Source: Nemorincola caseinilytica (GTDB lineage Bacteria; Bacteroidota; Bacteroidia; Chitinophagales; Chitinophagaceae). From it: DNA of 64,000 nucleotides. The notes below the pieces were generated by a model. It was not told the origin of the DNA and did not search any database. It saw only the letters and a program-made list of their open reading frames with translations. Made by a program: the position numbers and the translations under genes. The stretch is from contig NZ_BAABFA010000024.1 in assembly GCF_039540515.1 (NCBI RefSeq), positions 62,001 to 126,000 of the forward strand. Direction: 5' to 3'. Of this stretch, positions 16,686 to 25,298 are shown piece by piece (position 1 is the stretch's first letter; the number at the start of each line of letters is the position of its first letter).

Positions 16686-17588
16686 ATGGAATTCGGCAAG
16701 ATACCTGTACAAGAACTAGAGGCTACCGACCTGCACCTGCGGCCGGAACCCGCCTCCAATGCGTCCATCCTGCACAAGGGGAAGGGCCATACTAAATTCT
16801 ATATAGGCTGCGCAAAATGGGGCCGTAAGGACTGGATAGGAAAGCTATACCCGCCCGGCACCAAAGAGAAGGATTTCCTGCGGTACTATGCCCGCCAGTT
16901 CAATAGCATTGAGTTCAATGGGTTTTACTACAAGTTATACCCGCCAGAGCAGGTACTGAAATGGGTAGAGCAGGTGCCCAAAGATTTTCTCTTCTGTCCC
17001 AAGTTCACAGAGTCCATTACGCACCGCCAGCGGCTCAAAGGTACAGAGCAGGAGGTCACTGCCTTTCTCGAGGCCATCACTGCTTTCGGCCATCACCTTG
17101 GCCCCATATTTCTCATGCCGCATCCCGGCATGGGCAAAAAACAGTTCCCCGTTATCGCCGATTTCATAAATGCGCTCCCTACCGATGTAAAAGTATTCCT
17201 GGAGCTTCGGCATGAGGACTGGTACAAAGACCCCGATGGTTACGACAAAGACCTGCTCTTTTACCTTATGCAGCATAAGCGCGGCACAGTGATCACCGAT
17301 GTGGCCGGCCGCCGCGATATAGTGCATATGCACCTCACCACCACCGAATGTTTCATTCGCTTCGTAGGCAATGCCCTGCATCCTACAGACTACACGCGTA
17401 TAGATGAATGGGTGGCCCGTATAGGCCTGTGGATGAAGCAGGGGCTCGATACCTGCTACTTCTTTATGCACCAGCACGATGAATTGCACTCTCCCGAGCT
17501 CATAAAATACTTCATAGAGCAGATGAACAGGCACAATGGTACTGATATACCTCTCCCTGTACTCTATACTCAGCCGGGCCTGTTCTAA
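16686..17588 (+). CDS. DUF72 (YecE) family protein
   Basis: This 300-aa protein has the DUF72 TIM-barrel-like pattern: YIGCAKWGRKDW near residue 40, FNSIEFNGFYY, FCPKFTESITH, LPTDVKVFLELRHEDW and a late CYFFMHQHDE. The biochemical function of DUF72 is not established, although its fold resembles UV endonuclease/xylose isomerase-type barrels. About 38 residues precede the domain, more than usual. It begins 62 nt after the EGF lipoprotein gene and may be co-transcribed with it. Confidence 0.88.
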   Translation: MEFGKIPVQELEATDLHLRPEPASNASILHKGKGHTKFYIGCAKWGRKDWIGKLYPPGTKEKDFLRYYARQFNSIEFNGFYYKLYPPEQVLKWVEQVPKDFLFCPKFTESITHRQRLKGTEQEVTAFLEAITAFGHHLGPIFLMPHPGMGKKQFPVIADFINALPTDVKVFLELRHEDWYKDPDGYDKDLLFYLMQHKRGTVITDVAGRRDIVHMHLTTTECFIRFVGNALHPTDYTRIDEWVARIGLWMKQGLDTCYFFMHQHDELHSPELIKYFIEQMNRHNGTDIPLPVLYTQPGLF

Positions 17589-17603
17589 AGGCACCTGTCA
17601 AGG

Positions 17604-18263
17604 TCACTGTGTATGGATGTTGATATCGTAATGGTCCGATTTTTTTCCTGACCATTTGCTCTCATAAACGGCGCTATCGCTTGCGTAGTAGTAGTATAGG
17701 TATGTACGGGCAAAAACATCCATGGAGAAGGTGAGGACCTTTGCCGCGGTGTCTATTTTCGTCAGTCTCAAAACATTTTCCGTTGCCGTGTTCGGCATTA
17801 TTATCGTGCGTGCATCTTGCACATTTATTGATAATTGGGTGTCAATGGTAACATATGTATCGGTCGCTTCATAGCCTAGTTCCTTAGCTGCTCCTGCCAC
17901 TGAGCCCGCCCAGCGTCTGCTGCCGGCAAGCGCAGCCGTATGAGGCGATGAGATAGGGGCTTCAACTCTCAAGCTCGTGGAGAAGCCTCTGGCGTTCATC
18001 TGGTATTCACCCGGTGAAGAATAAGTATGCTCTACGATGAACCCGCTCACATTAGGTGTGCCATCACCAAAATCCCAGGTTATCGATGATGGGTCTTTAT
18101 CAATGGTATCAGAATAGTAGAACGAGTTGACATCACCGGTGAACAGGTGAGAATTGTGATGTATAAAAATTATCGGTGGGTTTTCTTCTTCCTTTTTACA
18201 TGCACATATCATTCCGATGAGGAGAAATATAGGTAGTAATGATAATGTTTTTCGGGTACGCAT
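17604..18263 (-). CDS. PKD-domain lipoprotein
   Basis: This 219-aa protein has a signal sequence with lipobox-like ICAC, followed by KKEEE. A single PKD-type domain has the signature WDFGDGTP then HTYSSPGEY (about residues 75-105). The C-terminal half is unrecognised and beta-rich. It is probably a cell-surface lipoprotein involved in protein or carbohydrate contact. The start at 18263 was chosen over a longer in-frame opening because it directly precedes the signal sequence. It lies 43 nt downstream of the nucleotidyltransferase gene on the same strand. Confidence 0.8.
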   Translation of the reverse strand: MRTRKTLSLLPIFLLIGMICACKKEEENPPIIFIHHNSHLFTGDVNSFYYSDTIDKDPSSITWDFGDGTPNVSGFIVEHTYSSPGEYQMNARGFSTSLRVEAPISSPHTAALAGSRRWAGSVAGAAKELGYEATDTYVTIDTQLSINVQDARTIIMPNTATENVLRLTKIDTAAKVLTFSMDVFARTYLYYYYASDSAVYESKWSGKKSDHYDINIHTQ

Positions 18264-18306
18264 AAGATCTATTAAGGCTGTAAAAAAATAGAAAAATACG
18301 TTTGTT

Positions 18307-19023
18307 CTAGGAAAAAAGATATTCTGCCTGCTCCACACTACCCGGCTTGCCCACATCTATAAAGAGGTTGCCTGTGTGGTCATAACCTTTTACCGTGTTC
18401 TTTGCGGCATGGTACAGATACACATCTATCATAGAGAATTTCCCCTCGAAGGGCATATCCTCCAGCAACTGGCCCGATACCACCTGTATACCGCTGAAGG
18501 AGTAGGGTGTAGTGCCCGCTATGTCTCTGGCTATTTTCTGTTGTCCATTGGCATTGTTCTGCCACCCGCATAGCTGCATACCTCCGTCGAATAGCAGTTG
18601 CCGCGACGATTCGCGCTGCATCACAGCCAGTGTGGCCATGACATCGCTGGCCTTGTGGGCATCTATCATCTTGCCCAGGTCCAGGTTGGTCAGTATATCT
18701 ACATTCATCACCACCAGGTCGGTCTCACCGGCAAAGTAGTGTGCTGCCTTCTTCAATCCGCCTCCTGTTTCCAGCAGCATATCCGTCTCGTCCGATATGG
18801 CTATTTCGCTGCCATAGGCATCATTATCGGCTATAGCTTCCTCTATCTGGTCGGCAAAGTGATGCACATTGATGACGACCTCGTATATACCCACACGCTG
18901 CAGGTAGCGCACATTATGCTCCAGCAGCGATCTGCCGTTCACCTCGGCCAGCGCCTTCGGTGCATGGTCTGTGAATGGCTTCAGCCTTGTACCCAGGCCT
19001 GCGGCAAATATCATGGCTTTCAT
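18307..19023 (-). CDS. sugar-phosphate nucleotidyltransferase (MurU/HddC-like)
   Basis: This 238-aa enzyme transfers an NMP to a sugar phosphate. The N-terminus MKAMIFAAGLGTRLKPFT is the G-x-G-T-R-L-x-P nucleotide-binding loop, followed by PKAL and the metal-binding MNVDILTN block. Its size fits the single-domain MurU/HddC group without an acyltransferase repeat. The exact substrate is not readable; MurNAc-1-phosphate or a heptose phosphate are options. The start at 19023 is set by the conserved N-terminus. It is in a minus-strand run with metH and the PAP2-like gene. Confidence 0.9.
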   Translation of the reverse strand: MKAMIFAAGLGTRLKPFTDHAPKALAEVNGRSLLEHNVRYLQRVGIYEVVINVHHFADQIEEAIADNDAYGSEIAISDETDMLLETGGGLKKAAHYFAGETDLVVMNVDILTNLDLGKMIDAHKASDVMATLAVMQRESSRQLLFDGGMQLCGWQNNANGQQKIARDIAGTTPYSFSGIQVVSGQLLEDMPFEGKFSMIDVYLYHAAKNTVKGYDHTGNLFIDVGKPGSVEQAEYLFS

Positions 19024-19077
19024 GATGCAGATATATATCAGTTCAATGGAAAAGTAAGCAAAGACAGGCAATAAATA

Positions 19078-19758
19078 CTAACTGCTCACATAAACGTAGG
19101 CGCCCAGTTGTGCTATTATGCCTATTATGTAGCCCAGCCATACATCGCCCCGCTGGTGGGCGCCCAGTGCCAGTCTTGCCGACCCTATGATGCCCGCTAC
19201 TATAAGGCCTACGAACAGCGGCAATATCATGTTGGCAGGACTGGTCATCAGCAGCACTATCAGTATGCCTATCATGCCACCGGCTGCCGCAGTATGCATG
19301 CTCACCTTCGTGAAGATATTGGCAAGAAAAACAAGTATGATACCCCAGAAATTGCCCCGTAGCAGCACACGCAGCGCCAGCGGCATCGCAGGCAGGTTGT
19401 TGAATACATGGCTTATCCAGAAGTAGAAGATCATGGTGGCCAGCAGGGGTATGATGCGGTCGCGCGCTGCAGGCATCCTGAAGCTGCCTATGAAGCCCAA
19501 CGGCTTCATAAGCCCTATGGCGAACAGCGGGAAGAACAGGGTAGATATGCCTATACTGGCAAATAGCAGTACCACCTGTTTTGGCTGCATACCTGCAAAG
19601 CCCGCAGGTGCCAGCTTGTATATCACCAGCGCCATAGCCAGCGGCATGAACACCGGGTGAAATATCACCGATATCAAATTGGCAACTGTCTGCATGGCCG
19701 TGGCTTTTGGCTGCACGGCTTGCTCATTCACGGTGTTCGTAGCTGTTCTTTCTTCCAC
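19078..19758 (-). CDS. PAP2-like integral membrane protein
   Basis: This 226-aa protein has about six hydrophobic segments. Near the C-terminus it has SARLALGAHQRGDVWLGY, matching the last PAP2 phosphatase motif S-R-x(4)-LG-x-H-x(3)-DV-x-x-G. The middle motif PSGH is replaced by MHTAAAGG, and no clear K-x(6)-RP motif is seen. It could be a divergent lipid phosphatase or a non-catalytic relative. It starts 20 nt after metH and is probably in the same operon. Confidence 0.75.
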   Translation of the reverse strand: MEERTATNTVNEQAVQPKATAMQTVANLISVIFHPVFMPLAMALVIYKLAPAGFAGMQPKQVVLLFASIGISTLFFPLFAIGLMKPLGFIGSFRMPAARDRIIPLLATMIFYFWISHVFNNLPAMPLALRVLLRGNFWGIILVFLANIFTKVSMHTAAAGGMIGILIVLLMTSPANMILPLFVGLIVAGIIGSARLALGAHQRGDVWLGYIIGIIAQLGAYVYVSS

Positions 19759-19778
19759 TTCGTTCTGTTATCTATCTA

Positions 19779-22502
19779 TTATTCCAGCACGGGCGATAGC
19801 CAGCGGCTCAGTTCGTCTATGCTCATATTCTTGCGGCGGGCATAGTCCTGTAGCTGATCGTCGGTTATCTTGTTGATACCGAAGTAGGTGCTTTCCGGGT
19901 GGCTGAAGTACCAGCCGCATACCGATGCCGCAGGGTACATGGCCAGCGATTCTGTTAGTTCTATACCTGCCGTCTCATGTGCGTTCAGCAGGGCAAAGAG
20001 TTTGTGTTTCTCGGTATGGTCCGGGCAGGCAGGGTAGCCCGGTGCCGGGCGTATGCCCTGGTATTTCTCTTTTACCAGGTCCTCGGTGCTTATCTGCTCA
20101 TCCGGCACATAGCCCCACCATTCGGTGCGTGTACGCTTGTGCAGTACCTCTGCAAACGCCTCTGCCAGTCGGTCGGCCAGTGCCTGCAGCATTATCTTGT
20201 TATAGTCGTCGTGGTCGGCCATAAAGCGTTTCAAGTGTGGCTCTATGCCATGTATGCTCACCGCGAATGCGCCTATGAAGTCCGCCTCATGTTTGCCATC
20301 TTGCGTGTGCGCGCAGGGCTTTATAAAGTCTGCCAGCGAATAGTTGGGTTGTCCTGCAGCCTTCTTTATCTGCTGGCGCAGCATTTCCAGTGTTGCCAGT
20401 TTATTGCCCGCCTCGTCGCGTACCGATATCGTATCGGCGCTCTTCTTATGCGCCTCCCAGAAGCCCACCACACCGCGAGCTGTCAGCCACTTTTCGGTCA
20501 CTATCTTGTCCAGCAGGGCATTGGCATCATTGTATAGTTTGGTGGCCTCTGCGCCTACATTGGCGTCGCTCAGTATGTCGGGGAATTTGCCCCTCATCTC
20601 CCACGATATAAAGAATGGCCCCCAGTCTATATACTGGCGTATCTCTGCCAGGTCATAGGCTTCAAATACCGTTACACCCATCTTCTTGGGTCTGGGTGGG
20701 GTATAGTTGCTCCAGTCTATCTTCACGGGGTTGGCCTGCGCATCGGCGAACGACAGGTACTGCTTCACCGTCTTCTTGTTCTCAAAGTCCTCGCGCAGTT
20801 TGCCGTACTCGGTATCCAGCCCTTGCAGGAAGGTCCCTTTCTGGTCTTTGTTCAGCAGGCTGCCTGCCACCGTCACGCTGCGGCTGGCATCCAGCACATG
20901 CACCACGCCCTCGCTATATTGCGGAGCGATCTTCACTGCCGTATGCATACGGCTGGTAGTGGCACCGCCTATCATCAGCGGCTGTTTCATGCCGCGGCGT
21001 TTCATCTCCTTGGCCACATGCACCATCTCGTCGAGCGATGGGGTTATCAGTCCGCTCAGGCCTATTATATCCACTTTCTCGCGCTGTGCCGTGTCCAGTA
21101 TCTTGTCGGCGGGCACCATCACACCCAGGTCCAGCACTTCGTAGCCATTACAGCCCAGCACTACGCCTACTATGTTCTTGCCTATATCATGCACATCGCC
21201 CTTCACGGTGGCCATCAGTATCCTGGCCGCGCCTGCGGCCTCTTCGGCCGTAGTGCCTGCCGCAAGGTGTGCAAGGCGTTTTTCTTCTTTCTCTGCCTCT
21301 ATGAATGGGAAAAGGTAGGCTACGCTCTTCTTCATCACGCGGGCACTCTTTACCACCTGCGGCAAGAACATCTTGCCACTGCCAAAGAGGTCGCCTACTA
21401 CGTTCATGCCGTCCATCAGCGGGCCTTCTATCACATCCAGCGGACGTGGGTATTTCTGCCGCGCCTCTTCCGTATCATTGTCTATATGGTCGGTTATACC
21501 GTTCACCAGCGCATGTTTCAGGCGTTCTTCTACCGTAGTGGCGCGCCACACATCATCCTTCTTCTCTTCCTTGCCTTTGGCCTTTACCGTCTCTGCAAAT
21601 GTTATCAGTTTTTCTGTGGCTTCGGGGTTGCGGTTCAGTATCACATCCTCGCACAGTTCGCGCAGCGCTGGCTCTATCTCGTCATATACCACCAGCGCGC
21701 CGGCGTTCACTATACCCATATCCATACCCGCTTTTATGGCGTAGTACAGGAATACGCTATGCATGGCCTCACGCACCACATCGTTCCCGCGGAACGAGAA
21801 CGATATATTGCTCACACCACCGCTTACGCGCGTCAGTGGCATTTTTTGTTTTACTATACGCGTAGCCTCTATGAAGTCCACGCCGTAGTTGTTATGCTCT
21901 TCTATACCGGTAGCTATCGCAAAAATGTTCAGGTCGAAGATGATGTCCTGCGGCCTGAAGCCCACCTTGTTCACCAGTATGCCATATGCACGTTCACATA
22001 TGTCCACCCTGCGTTGCAGGGTATCGGCCTGGCCATGCTCGTCAAAGGCCATCACTATCACCGATGCCCCATAGTTCAGGCATGCCTCGGCCTGCTCCAC
22101 GAATTTCTCTTCCCCTTCCTTCAGCGATATCGAGTTCACTATGCATTTGCCCTGTATACACTTCAGCCCTGCCTCTATTATAGCGAATTTCGACGAGTCC
22201 AGCATTATAGGTATGCGGGCTATATCAGGTTCGGCTTGCAGCAGGTTCACATAGGTCACCATTGCCTGCACGCCGTCCAGCAGCGCATCGTCCATGTTTA
22301 TGTCAAGTATCTGTGCGCCGTTCTCTACCTGCTGGCGTGCTACAGACAGTGCCTCCTCATACTTTCCCTCGCGTATCAGCCTCGCGAATTTCTTCGATCC
22401 TGTCACATTCGTTCGTTCGCCTACATTCACAAAGTTGGTCTCCGGGCGCACTACAAGGGGTTCCAGTCCGCTCAGTCTCAAAAAAGGTCTTATTTCTGGC
22501 AT
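19779..22502 (-). CDS. metH: cobalamin-dependent methionine synthase lacking the homocysteine domain
   Basis: This 907-aa protein carries the methyltetrahydrofolate-binding domain (FVNVGERTNVTGS, from residue ~24), the cobalamin cap and binding domains with D-V-H-D-I-G at 436-441 (His438 as lower cobalt ligand), and the C-terminal reactivation domain with RPAPGYPACPDH. The N-terminal ~350-residue homocysteine/zinc domain of full-length MetH (about 1,230 aa) is absent, so it must be a separate gene; it is not in this window. Together the two would methylate homocysteine to methionine. The gene is divergent from a DUF486 gene. No cobalamin riboswitch fits in the 90-nt upstream gap. Confidence 0.96.
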   Translation of the reverse strand: MPEIRPFLRLSGLEPLVVRPETNFVNVGERTNVTGSKKFARLIREGKYEEALSVARQQVENGAQILDINMDDALLDGVQAMVTYVNLLQAEPDIARIPIMLDSSKFAIIEAGLKCIQGKCIVNSISLKEGEEKFVEQAEACLNYGASVIVMAFDEHGQADTLQRRVDICERAYGILVNKVGFRPQDIIFDLNIFAIATGIEEHNNYGVDFIEATRIVKQKMPLTRVSGGVSNISFSFRGNDVVREAMHSVFLYYAIKAGMDMGIVNAGALVVYDEIEPALRELCEDVILNRNPEATEKLITFAETVKAKGKEEKKDDVWRATTVEERLKHALVNGITDHIDNDTEEARQKYPRPLDVIEGPLMDGMNVVGDLFGSGKMFLPQVVKSARVMKKSVAYLFPFIEAEKEEKRLAHLAAGTTAEEAAGAARILMATVKGDVHDIGKNIVGVVLGCNGYEVLDLGVMVPADKILDTAQREKVDIIGLSGLITPSLDEMVHVAKEMKRRGMKQPLMIGGATTSRMHTAVKIAPQYSEGVVHVLDASRSVTVAGSLLNKDQKGTFLQGLDTEYGKLREDFENKKTVKQYLSFADAQANPVKIDWSNYTPPRPKKMGVTVFEAYDLAEIRQYIDWGPFFISWEMRGKFPDILSDANVGAEATKLYNDANALLDKIVTEKWLTARGVVGFWEAHKKSADTISVRDEAGNKLATLEMLRQQIKKAAGQPNYSLADFIKPCAHTQDGKHEADFIGAFAVSIHGIEPHLKRFMADHDDYNKIMLQALADRLAEAFAEVLHKRTRTEWWGYVPDEQISTEDLVKEKYQGIRPAPGYPACPDHTEKHKLFALLNAHETAGIELTESLAMYPAASVCGWYFSHPESTYFGINKITDDQLQDYARRKNMSIDELSRWLSPVLE

Positions 22503-22527
22503 CTGTTATATTTTGGGAAAAACTGTG

Positions 22528-22535
22528 CAAAGGTA
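22528..22535 (-). promoter_or_regulatory. -7 element of metH
   Basis: TACCTTTG on the minus strand lies 25 nt upstream of the metH ATG, giving a short leader. Confidence 0.6.
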
Positions 22536-22598
22536 GTTGTTTGCCCATTAAAATAGGGCACTTATGAAACCTCGCCCCCAAAGGGTAACTTTATGCCC

Positions 22599-22967
22599 AT
22601 GAAGGCAGTTACCACCATCGTTCTACTGGTCATATCCAATATATTCATGACGTTCGCCTGGTATGGCCACCTGAAGCTGAAGGATATAGAATGGTTCCGC
22701 AACCCAGGCCTTTTCACGGTCATACTCATGAGCTGGGGCATGGCTTTCTTCGAATATGTTTTCCAGGTACCTGCCAACCGCATCGGCTTCAAAGGGCAGG
22801 GTGGGCCGTTCAGCCTGGTAGAGCTGAAGACCATACAAGAGGCCATCACCCTCATCATATTCATGATATTCTCTGCCGTTGTCTTCAAACAACGCTTCGA
22901 GTGGAACCACATAGTAGGATTCGCACTCATTGTGATAGCTGTATATGTTATCTTCCGTAAATGGTGA
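22599..22967 (+). CDS. DUF486 small membrane protein (DMT-like)
   Basis: This protein of about 122 aa has four hydrophobic helices and the DUF486 signature SNIFMTFAWYGHLK, then SWGMAFFEY and QVPANRIG. Members resemble half-size drug/metabolite transporters; no substrate is known. An ATG at 22593 in the same frame is also possible. 22599 is preferred because a TAACTTTA -7-like box overlaps the earlier ATG, and family proteins start close to the first helix. Confidence 0.88.
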   Translation: MKAVTTIVLLVISNIFMTFAWYGHLKLKDIEWFRNPGLFTVILMSWGMAFFEYVFQVPANRIGFKGQGGPFSLVELKTIQEAITLIIFMIFSAVVFKQRFEWNHIVGFALIVIAVYVIFRKW

Positions 22968-23058
22968 TCCGCTGCTTTCTATACTAAAATGTACTTTTTA
23001 CCGATGGTCGAACAGCCATCTATTACAAGAGACCTCAAAACATGTTAACTCCTTCCCA

Positions 23059-23088
23059 CCTCCCCGCGGGGGAGGCCGGGAGGGGCTT
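23059..23088 (+). repeat. dispersed GC-rich palindromic repeat, copy 2
   Basis: CCTCCCC-GCG-GGGGAGG forms a 7-bp hairpin and is followed by CCGGGAGGGGCTT. The copy lies in the 216-nt gap between the DUF486 gene and the convergent RRM gene, where nothing else is recognised. Confidence 0.85.
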
Positions 23089-23183
23089 AATGCAAATAGC
23101 GCTCAGCGCATCGCCTCACTCCTCCAATGAGGGTTAGGGATAAGCTGAACGCTACATGATCAGTATATTCGGTATGGCCTTAC

Positions 23184-23786
23184 TTACAGCTTGTTGAAAT
23201 CGTCGCTGTTCGTATTGCTTATATTGCTGTCGGCATTGCCATAGCGCGGCCTGTCGTTATTGTACGATGGCCTGTCGTTGTTATAAGACCTGTCATTATT
23301 GTAAGACCTGTCGTTATTGTACGATGGACGGTCATTATTGTACTGCCTGTCGTTATTATATGGCCTGTCGTTGTTGTACGGCCTGTTGTTGTTATAACCG
23401 CCGCCGCCTTGCCTGTTGTAGCCACCACCGCCCTGGCGGTCGTTGTTATAGCCACCCGGCCTTTTGTTGTAGCCGCCGCCACCGCCTTGCCTGTTGTTAT
23501 TGTAGCCACCCGGCCTGCTGTTGCCGCCGCCGCCGGTGCCGGTATTGCTCTGCTTGGCCTCTTTTACATTTATGATGTTGCCTTCAAAGTAGCTCATGTC
23601 CAGGTTGTCTATGGCATCATAGCTATGGCCCTTATCGGCCATCTCCACAAAGCCAAAGCAGCGCGATGCGCCTGTAGCATTGTCGAATATCACTTTTGAA
23701 GAGGTCACCTCGCCAAATGTTGCGAACAGGGTCCTCAGGTTATCGGCTCGTGTGTCAGGGTGCAGATTGCTTACGAATAAATTCAT
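23184..23786 (-). CDS. RNA-binding protein: single RRM with Gly-rich and YNNDRP-repeat tail
   Basis: The 200-aa protein has an N-terminal RRM (residues ~1-78) with RNP2 LFVSNL and RNP1-like CFGFVEM. The RNP1 start RCFGFVEM matches the bacterial/cyanobacterial Rbp type. The tail has two parts: Gly-rich blocks with Arg/Tyr (RQGGGGY, RPGGYNN) and then about ten units of YNNDRP, some with an inserted Ser. It should bind single-stranded RNA, and the tail may drive RNA-dependent assembly. Such Rbp proteins in other bacteria respond to cold. No clear promoter box is visible upstream. Confidence 0.93.
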   Translation of the reverse strand: MNLFVSNLHPDTRADNLRTLFATFGEVTSSKVIFDNATGASRCFGFVEMADKGHSYDAIDNLDMSYFEGNIINVKEAKQSNTGTGGGGNSRPGGYNNNRQGGGGGYNKRPGGYNNDRQGGGGYNRQGGGGYNNNRPYNNDRPYNNDRQYNNDRPSYNNDRSYNNDRSYNNDRPSYNNDRPRYGNADSNISNTNSDDFNKL

Positions 23787-23945
23787 GACCGTGTGAGTTG
23801 TATTTAAAAGTTCTCTGCACCATTTTTTAGCTCAGGCGCAGCCTGTGAAAGGGTTCACAAGATACGCATTTCTTTCGTACTTATAACGGTGCATTAGCTG
23901 TATTAAGATTTCTTTATCAAAGGCCAAAATCCCGAAGGTGTCCTC

Positions 23946-24758
23946 TTACCAGCTGCCGCCGGCACCGCCGCCTCCGCTGCTGCCGCCACCAAAGCCACCA
24001 AAACCACCTCCTCCACCACCAAAGCCACCGCCGCCCCAGCCACTGCTGCGGCCACCGCCACCCAGCATATTGCCCAGTATCCAGCCGGTGGCCAGGTCGT
24101 CTATACCTGTTCTGCGGTATTGCCTGCGGCCGCCGCCACCGCCGCCTTTTTTAATGATGCTCGCTATCACCACCACTATTATCACTATTATGGCCCCGGT
24201 AGGGAAGCGTTTCCCCTCACCCCTTATGCCATCGCTCTTGTACTCGTCGCGGGTCACGGCTATTATGGCATCCGTAGCATTGTCCAGCCCGGTATAGTAG
24301 TCCTTTTCTTTAAAGGCCGGCCTTAGCTCATTGCGGAAAATGCGCGATGTCTTTGCATCTGTCAGTACGCCTTCCAGCCCCTTGCCTGTGGTTATCCATG
24401 CCTTGCGGTCGTTGGGCGCCACCAGCAGCAGCACGCCATTGTTCTTGCCTTTCTGCCCTATGCCCCAGGCGTTGAACACCTTCACTGCATAGTCCGACAC
24501 ATCATAGTCGTTCAGGGTAGGTACCGTCAGCACCGTTATCTGGGTCGATGTCGTTCTGTCAAAGCCCTCCAGCTTATGCTCCAGCCTTTCTTCCTGGGCC
24601 GGGTCCAGTATACCCGCCAGGTCGTTCACCAGGCGTGGTGGCGTAGGCCTCGGTGGAAAGAGGCTTTCCTTTGCCCAGGCACCTGTGCCTGCCAGCATCA
24701 CCAGCAGTGCCAGCGCCCATGTCCTTAGCAGCCTGCCATATGTTGTCCTGTGCATCAT
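23946..24758 (-). CDS. TPM-domain membrane protein with Gly-rich tail
   Basis: This 270-aa protein has a signal peptide ending AWAKE, then a TPM (YgcG/Psb32/MOLO-1) domain at about residues 35-180 with VNDLAGILD, GIGQKGKNNGVLLLVAP and GLEGVLTD. One transmembrane helix follows (about 190-205), and then a tail made almost only of Gly, Ser and Trp. The domain should face the periplasm and the tail the cytoplasm. Some TPM proteins have acid phosphatase activity. It overlaps the preceding TPM gene by 4 nt (ATGA), so the two are translationally coupled. Confidence 0.92.
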   Translation of the reverse strand: MMHRTTYGRLLRTWALALLVMLAGTGAWAKESLFPPRPTPPRLVNDLAGILDPAQEERLEHKLEGFDRTTSTQITVLTVPTLNDYDVSDYAVKVFNAWGIGQKGKNNGVLLLVAPNDRKAWITTGKGLEGVLTDAKTSRIFRNELRPAFKEKDYYTGLDNATDAIIAVTRDEYKSDGIRGEGKRFPTGAIIVIIVVVIASIIKKGGGGGGRRQYRRTGIDDLATGWILGNMLGGGGRSSGWGGGGFGGGGGGFGGFGGGSSGGGGAGGSW

Positions 24759-25213
24759 TTTCCAAATACTATTTCGTCAGGCAATTCGTTTTTCGTAATG
24801 TTCGGGTCGGCCGGGAAATGCGTGGCCAGGGCATTGCCCAGTTCGTCTATGCAGTTGCACAGCCCCAGCGTATACTCGCCATTGCGCATATGCCCGCTCA
24901 GTGTGGCCGCCGCCTTTTGCCAGAATTCGGGTCCGCCGGCCAGCTCATATATGGCCTTGTCGCCGAACAGGGCGAACTGCCTGTCGTCGTACGCCACATA
25001 CACTATCACTGCATTGCGCATCACCGTCTTTTCCATGCCCATCTGCACAAAGAGCTCCTTCGCACGGTCCATGGCGTCCACATAGGTACACTGCGGCTCC
25101 ATGAATACCCTTATCTCTCCCGTGGTCCTGCTTTCAGCATTGGCTATGCAGGCCACCACCTTTTTTTGCGACCCCTCATCCAGGAAGTCCTTGCGTGGCG
25201 ATAGTGAGAACAT
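24755..25213 (-). CDS. TPM-domain protein without signal peptide
   Basis: This 152-aa protein is a second TPM-type domain: AESRTTGEIRVFMEP near residue 30, RNAVIVYVAYDDRQFALFGDKAIYE and a final VFGK. It has no membrane segment. It sits between lemA and the membrane-bound TPM gene in a three-gene minus-strand operon, an arrangement widespread in Bacteroidota. The joint role is not established; envelope stress or quality control is a common suggestion. Confidence 0.88.
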   Translation of the reverse strand: MFSLSPRKDFLDEGSQKKVVACIANAESRTTGEIRVFMEPQCTYVDAMDRAKELFVQMGMEKTVMRNAVIVYVAYDDRQFALFGDKAIYELAGGPEFWQKAAATLSGHMRNGEYTLGLCNCIDELGNALATHFPADPNITKNELPDEIVFGK

Positions 25214-25256
25214 CTTTTTACGGTTTTAATGGTGAATGGCTATTGGTGAAAGTTCA

Positions 25257-25281
25257 CCGGGGCCGTATCATACGGCCCCGG
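25257..25281 (-). terminator. GC-rich hairpin between lemA and the TPM genes
   Basis: A perfect 11-bp stem with a 3-nt loop (25257-25267 and 25271-25281) lies 17 nt after the lemA stop. There is no T-run after it on the minus strand, so it may attenuate or protect the mRNA rather than terminate it. Confidence 0.6.
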
Positions 25282-25298
25282 CAACAGTATATCCTATC

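Noticed and set aside
20823..22556. Open frame of 577 codons on the plus strand
   Set aside because: It is exactly antisense to metH and its translation is rich in His, Tyr, Cys and Gln with no motif; metH is certain.
22503..22592. Cobalamin riboswitch upstream of metH
   Set aside because: Only 90 nt are available, shared with a divergent promoter; no B12-box or suitable fold is seen.
23219..23509. Regular repeats that might suggest a CRISPR array
   Set aside because: The period and sequence are explained by the YNNDRP and Gly-rich codons of the RRM protein; no spacers.
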